Assembly: GCA_004298605.1 (NCBI GenBank)
Contig: SCPW01000227.1
Location: 1-7,194, forward strand
Reading direction: 5' to 3'
DNA: 7,194 bases
DNA from: Gallionella sp.
GTDB taxonomy: Bacteria; Pseudomonadota; Gammaproteobacteria; Burkholderiales; Gallionellaceae
Below are positions 6,318 to 7,194 of this stretch, piece after piece. Each line of letters opens with the position of its first letter. Position 1 is the stretch's first letter. Below the pieces are notes generated by a model, which made no database searches, had not been told where the DNA came from, and saw only the letters and a program-made list of their open reading frames with translations. The translations under genes and the position numbers were made by a program.

Positions 6318-7194
6318 GTGGCAGAAATCAAACAAATTCTGGTGCCGGATATCGGCAATTACAAGGACGTGAGCATCATCGAGGTGATGGTCAAAGCGGG
6401 CGACACGGTTAACGCGGAAGACAACCTGCTCACGCTGGAAACCGACAAGGCGGCGATGGAAGTGCCCTCGCCGTTCGCGGGCGTCATCAAGGAAATGAAG
6501 GTCAAGGTTGGCGACAAAGTGTCGCAGGGATCGGTGATTTTAACTTTGGAGTGCGGCGACGCGTCAGAAATCCCCCCTAGCCCCCCTTTTGCAAAGGGGG
6601 GGGCAGTTGCTGCTCCGGCAATATTACCTCTTACTCCGGCAATCCAAGCGCCCGCCCCTGCGACGCCCGCAACTCCCCCCTTTGACAAAGGGGGGTTAGG
6701 GGGGATTTCTGCGCCCGCCAACAAAGCCCACGCCAGCCCCGCCATCCGCCGTTTCGCGCGCGAGCTCGGCGTGGATGTTTCGCTCGTCAAAGGCAGCGGC
6801 GAAAAAGGGCGGGTCACCAAAGACGACGTGCAAAATTTCGTCAAAGCCGCAATCGCGCAACCGCGCGGCGGCATCGGCGGTGGCTTGCAGGTATTGGAGA
6901 TGCCGGTATTCGATTTCGCCAAATTCGGCGCTATCGAAACCAAGCCGCTGTCGCGCATCAAGAAAATTTCCGGCGCCAACCTGCACCGCAACTGGGTGAC
7001 CATCCCGCATGTCACGCAATTCGACGAAGCGGACATCAGCGAAATGGAAGCTTTCCGCAAGCAGCTCAACGAGGAATACGCGAAGCAGAGCATCAAAATC
7101 ACCCCGCTGGCTTTCCTGCTCAAAGCGGCGGTGGCCGCGTTGCAGAAATACCCGGAATTCAATGCCTCGCTGGACGCGGGCGGCGAAAATCTGG
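6318..7194 (+). CDS. aceF: Dihydrolipoyllysine acetyltransferase, pyruvate dehydrogenase E2 (3' end outside window)
   Basis: The frame is open from GTG at 6318 to the last base, 292 codons. E2 (EC 2.3.1.12) forms the core of the pyruvate dehydrogenase complex and passes acetyl groups from its lipoyl arm to CoA. Domains: one lipoyl domain (about 2-78) with the lipoylated Lys44 in LETDKAAM; a long Pro/Ala/Gly hinge (about 80-135); a peripheral subunit-binding domain (about 137-175, ASPAIRRFARELGVDVSLV then GSGEKGRVTKDDV); and the beginning of the acyltransferase core (about 208 onward, KPLSRIKKISGANLHRNW, VTQFDEADISEME). The catalytic HxxxDG motif lies beyond the window. Only one lipoyl domain is present, against three in E. 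coli. The hinge contains an inverted pair of palindromic repeats read in frame as PPSPPFAKGG and PPFDKGGLGG. It lies 12 bases after aceE and is almost certainly cotranscribed with it. Confidence 0.96.
   Translation, partial: MAEIKQILVPDIGNYKDVSIIEVMVKAGDTVNAEDNLLTLETDKAAMEVPSPFAGVIKEMKVKVGDKVSQGSVILTLECGDASEIPPSPPFAKGGAVAAPAILPLTPAIQAPAPATPATPPFDKGGLGGISAPANKAHASPAIRRFARELGVDVSLVKGSGEKGRVTKDDVQNFVKAAIAQPRGGIGGGLQVLEMPVFDFAKFGAIETKPLSRIKKISGANLHRNWVTIPHVTQFDEADISEMEAFRKQLNEEYAKQSIKITPLAFLLKAAVAALQKYPEFNASLDAGGENL
6568..6708. repeat. Inverted pair of palindromic repeats E/F in the aceF hinge
   Basis: Copy E (6568-6601) reads AAAT, six C, TAG, then arms CCCCCCTTT and AAAGGGGGG around TGC. Copy F (6675-6708) reads arms CCCCCCTTT and AAAGGGGGG around GAC, then TTA, six G, ATTT. 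F is the reverse complement of E except for one base in the TAG/TAA joint and the small loop, about 31 of 34 positions. The 73 bases between encode an Ala/Pro-rich hinge. Like repeat C/D the tails face outward. Both copies are read in frame without stops and lie between the lipoyl and E3-binding domains. Confidence 0.88.

Noticed and set aside
4824..6335. 503-codon open frame on the minus strand opposite aceE
   Set aside because: The plus strand encodes an unmistakable, complete AceE here. The antisense product is low-complexity, with no family resemblance, and is the usual shadow of a GC-rich gene.
6359..7162. 267-codon minus-strand open frame at the right end
   Set aside because: It lies opposite the aceF frame, which shows a lipoyl domain, an E3-binding domain and the start of the catalytic core.

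Overview
The window looks like a stretch of a GC-rich proteobacterial chromosome, most likely a betaproteobacterium. The homodimeric, AceE-type pyruvate dehydrogenase E1 of about 888 residues, the lipoyl-bearing AceF behind it and the overall composition point that way. A Nitrosomonadales/Gallionellaceae-type host is a guess that the sequence alone cannot settle. All genes are on the + strand and packed tightly, with gaps of 2 to 29 bases or short overlaps.

Left part (1-2894): the C-terminal two thirds of a large MmeI-like SAM-dependent DNA methyltransferase, cut by the window edge just after its SAM-binding motif I, followed after 2 bases by a DUF1016/YhcG-type PD-(D/E)XK nuclease. This is a probable restriction or defence pair, presumably cotranscribed. 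Middle (2891-3016): a short interval holding a 41-codon open frame that overlaps both neighbours through ATGA junctions, and a stem-loop followed by five T residues. Right part (3013-7194): 5-formyltetrahydrofolate cyclo-ligase, then aceE (complete) and aceF (cut by the right edge, GTG start, open to the last base). AceE and AceF are E1 and E2 of the pyruvate dehydrogenase complex, which makes acetyl-CoA from pyruvate. The cyclo-ligase is a folate salvage enzyme and probably only shares transcription with them.

The most unusual feature is a set of C/G-run palindromic repeats inside coding sequence. Three composite elements each consist of two inverted copies of a hairpin plus a C/G-rich tail: two lie in the methyltransferase gene and one in aceF. 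A heptanucleotide tandem repeat lies in aceE. Every one is read through in frame and falls in a loop or linker, adding low-complexity Pro/Gly/Glu/Lys peptides. It looks as if a dispersed repeat family is tolerated in, and perhaps builds, interdomain linkers in both accessory and core metabolic genes. A separate near-perfect 23-base palindrome sits inside the nuclease gene.

I see no tRNA, rRNA, CRISPR array, insertion sequence or transposase in the window.
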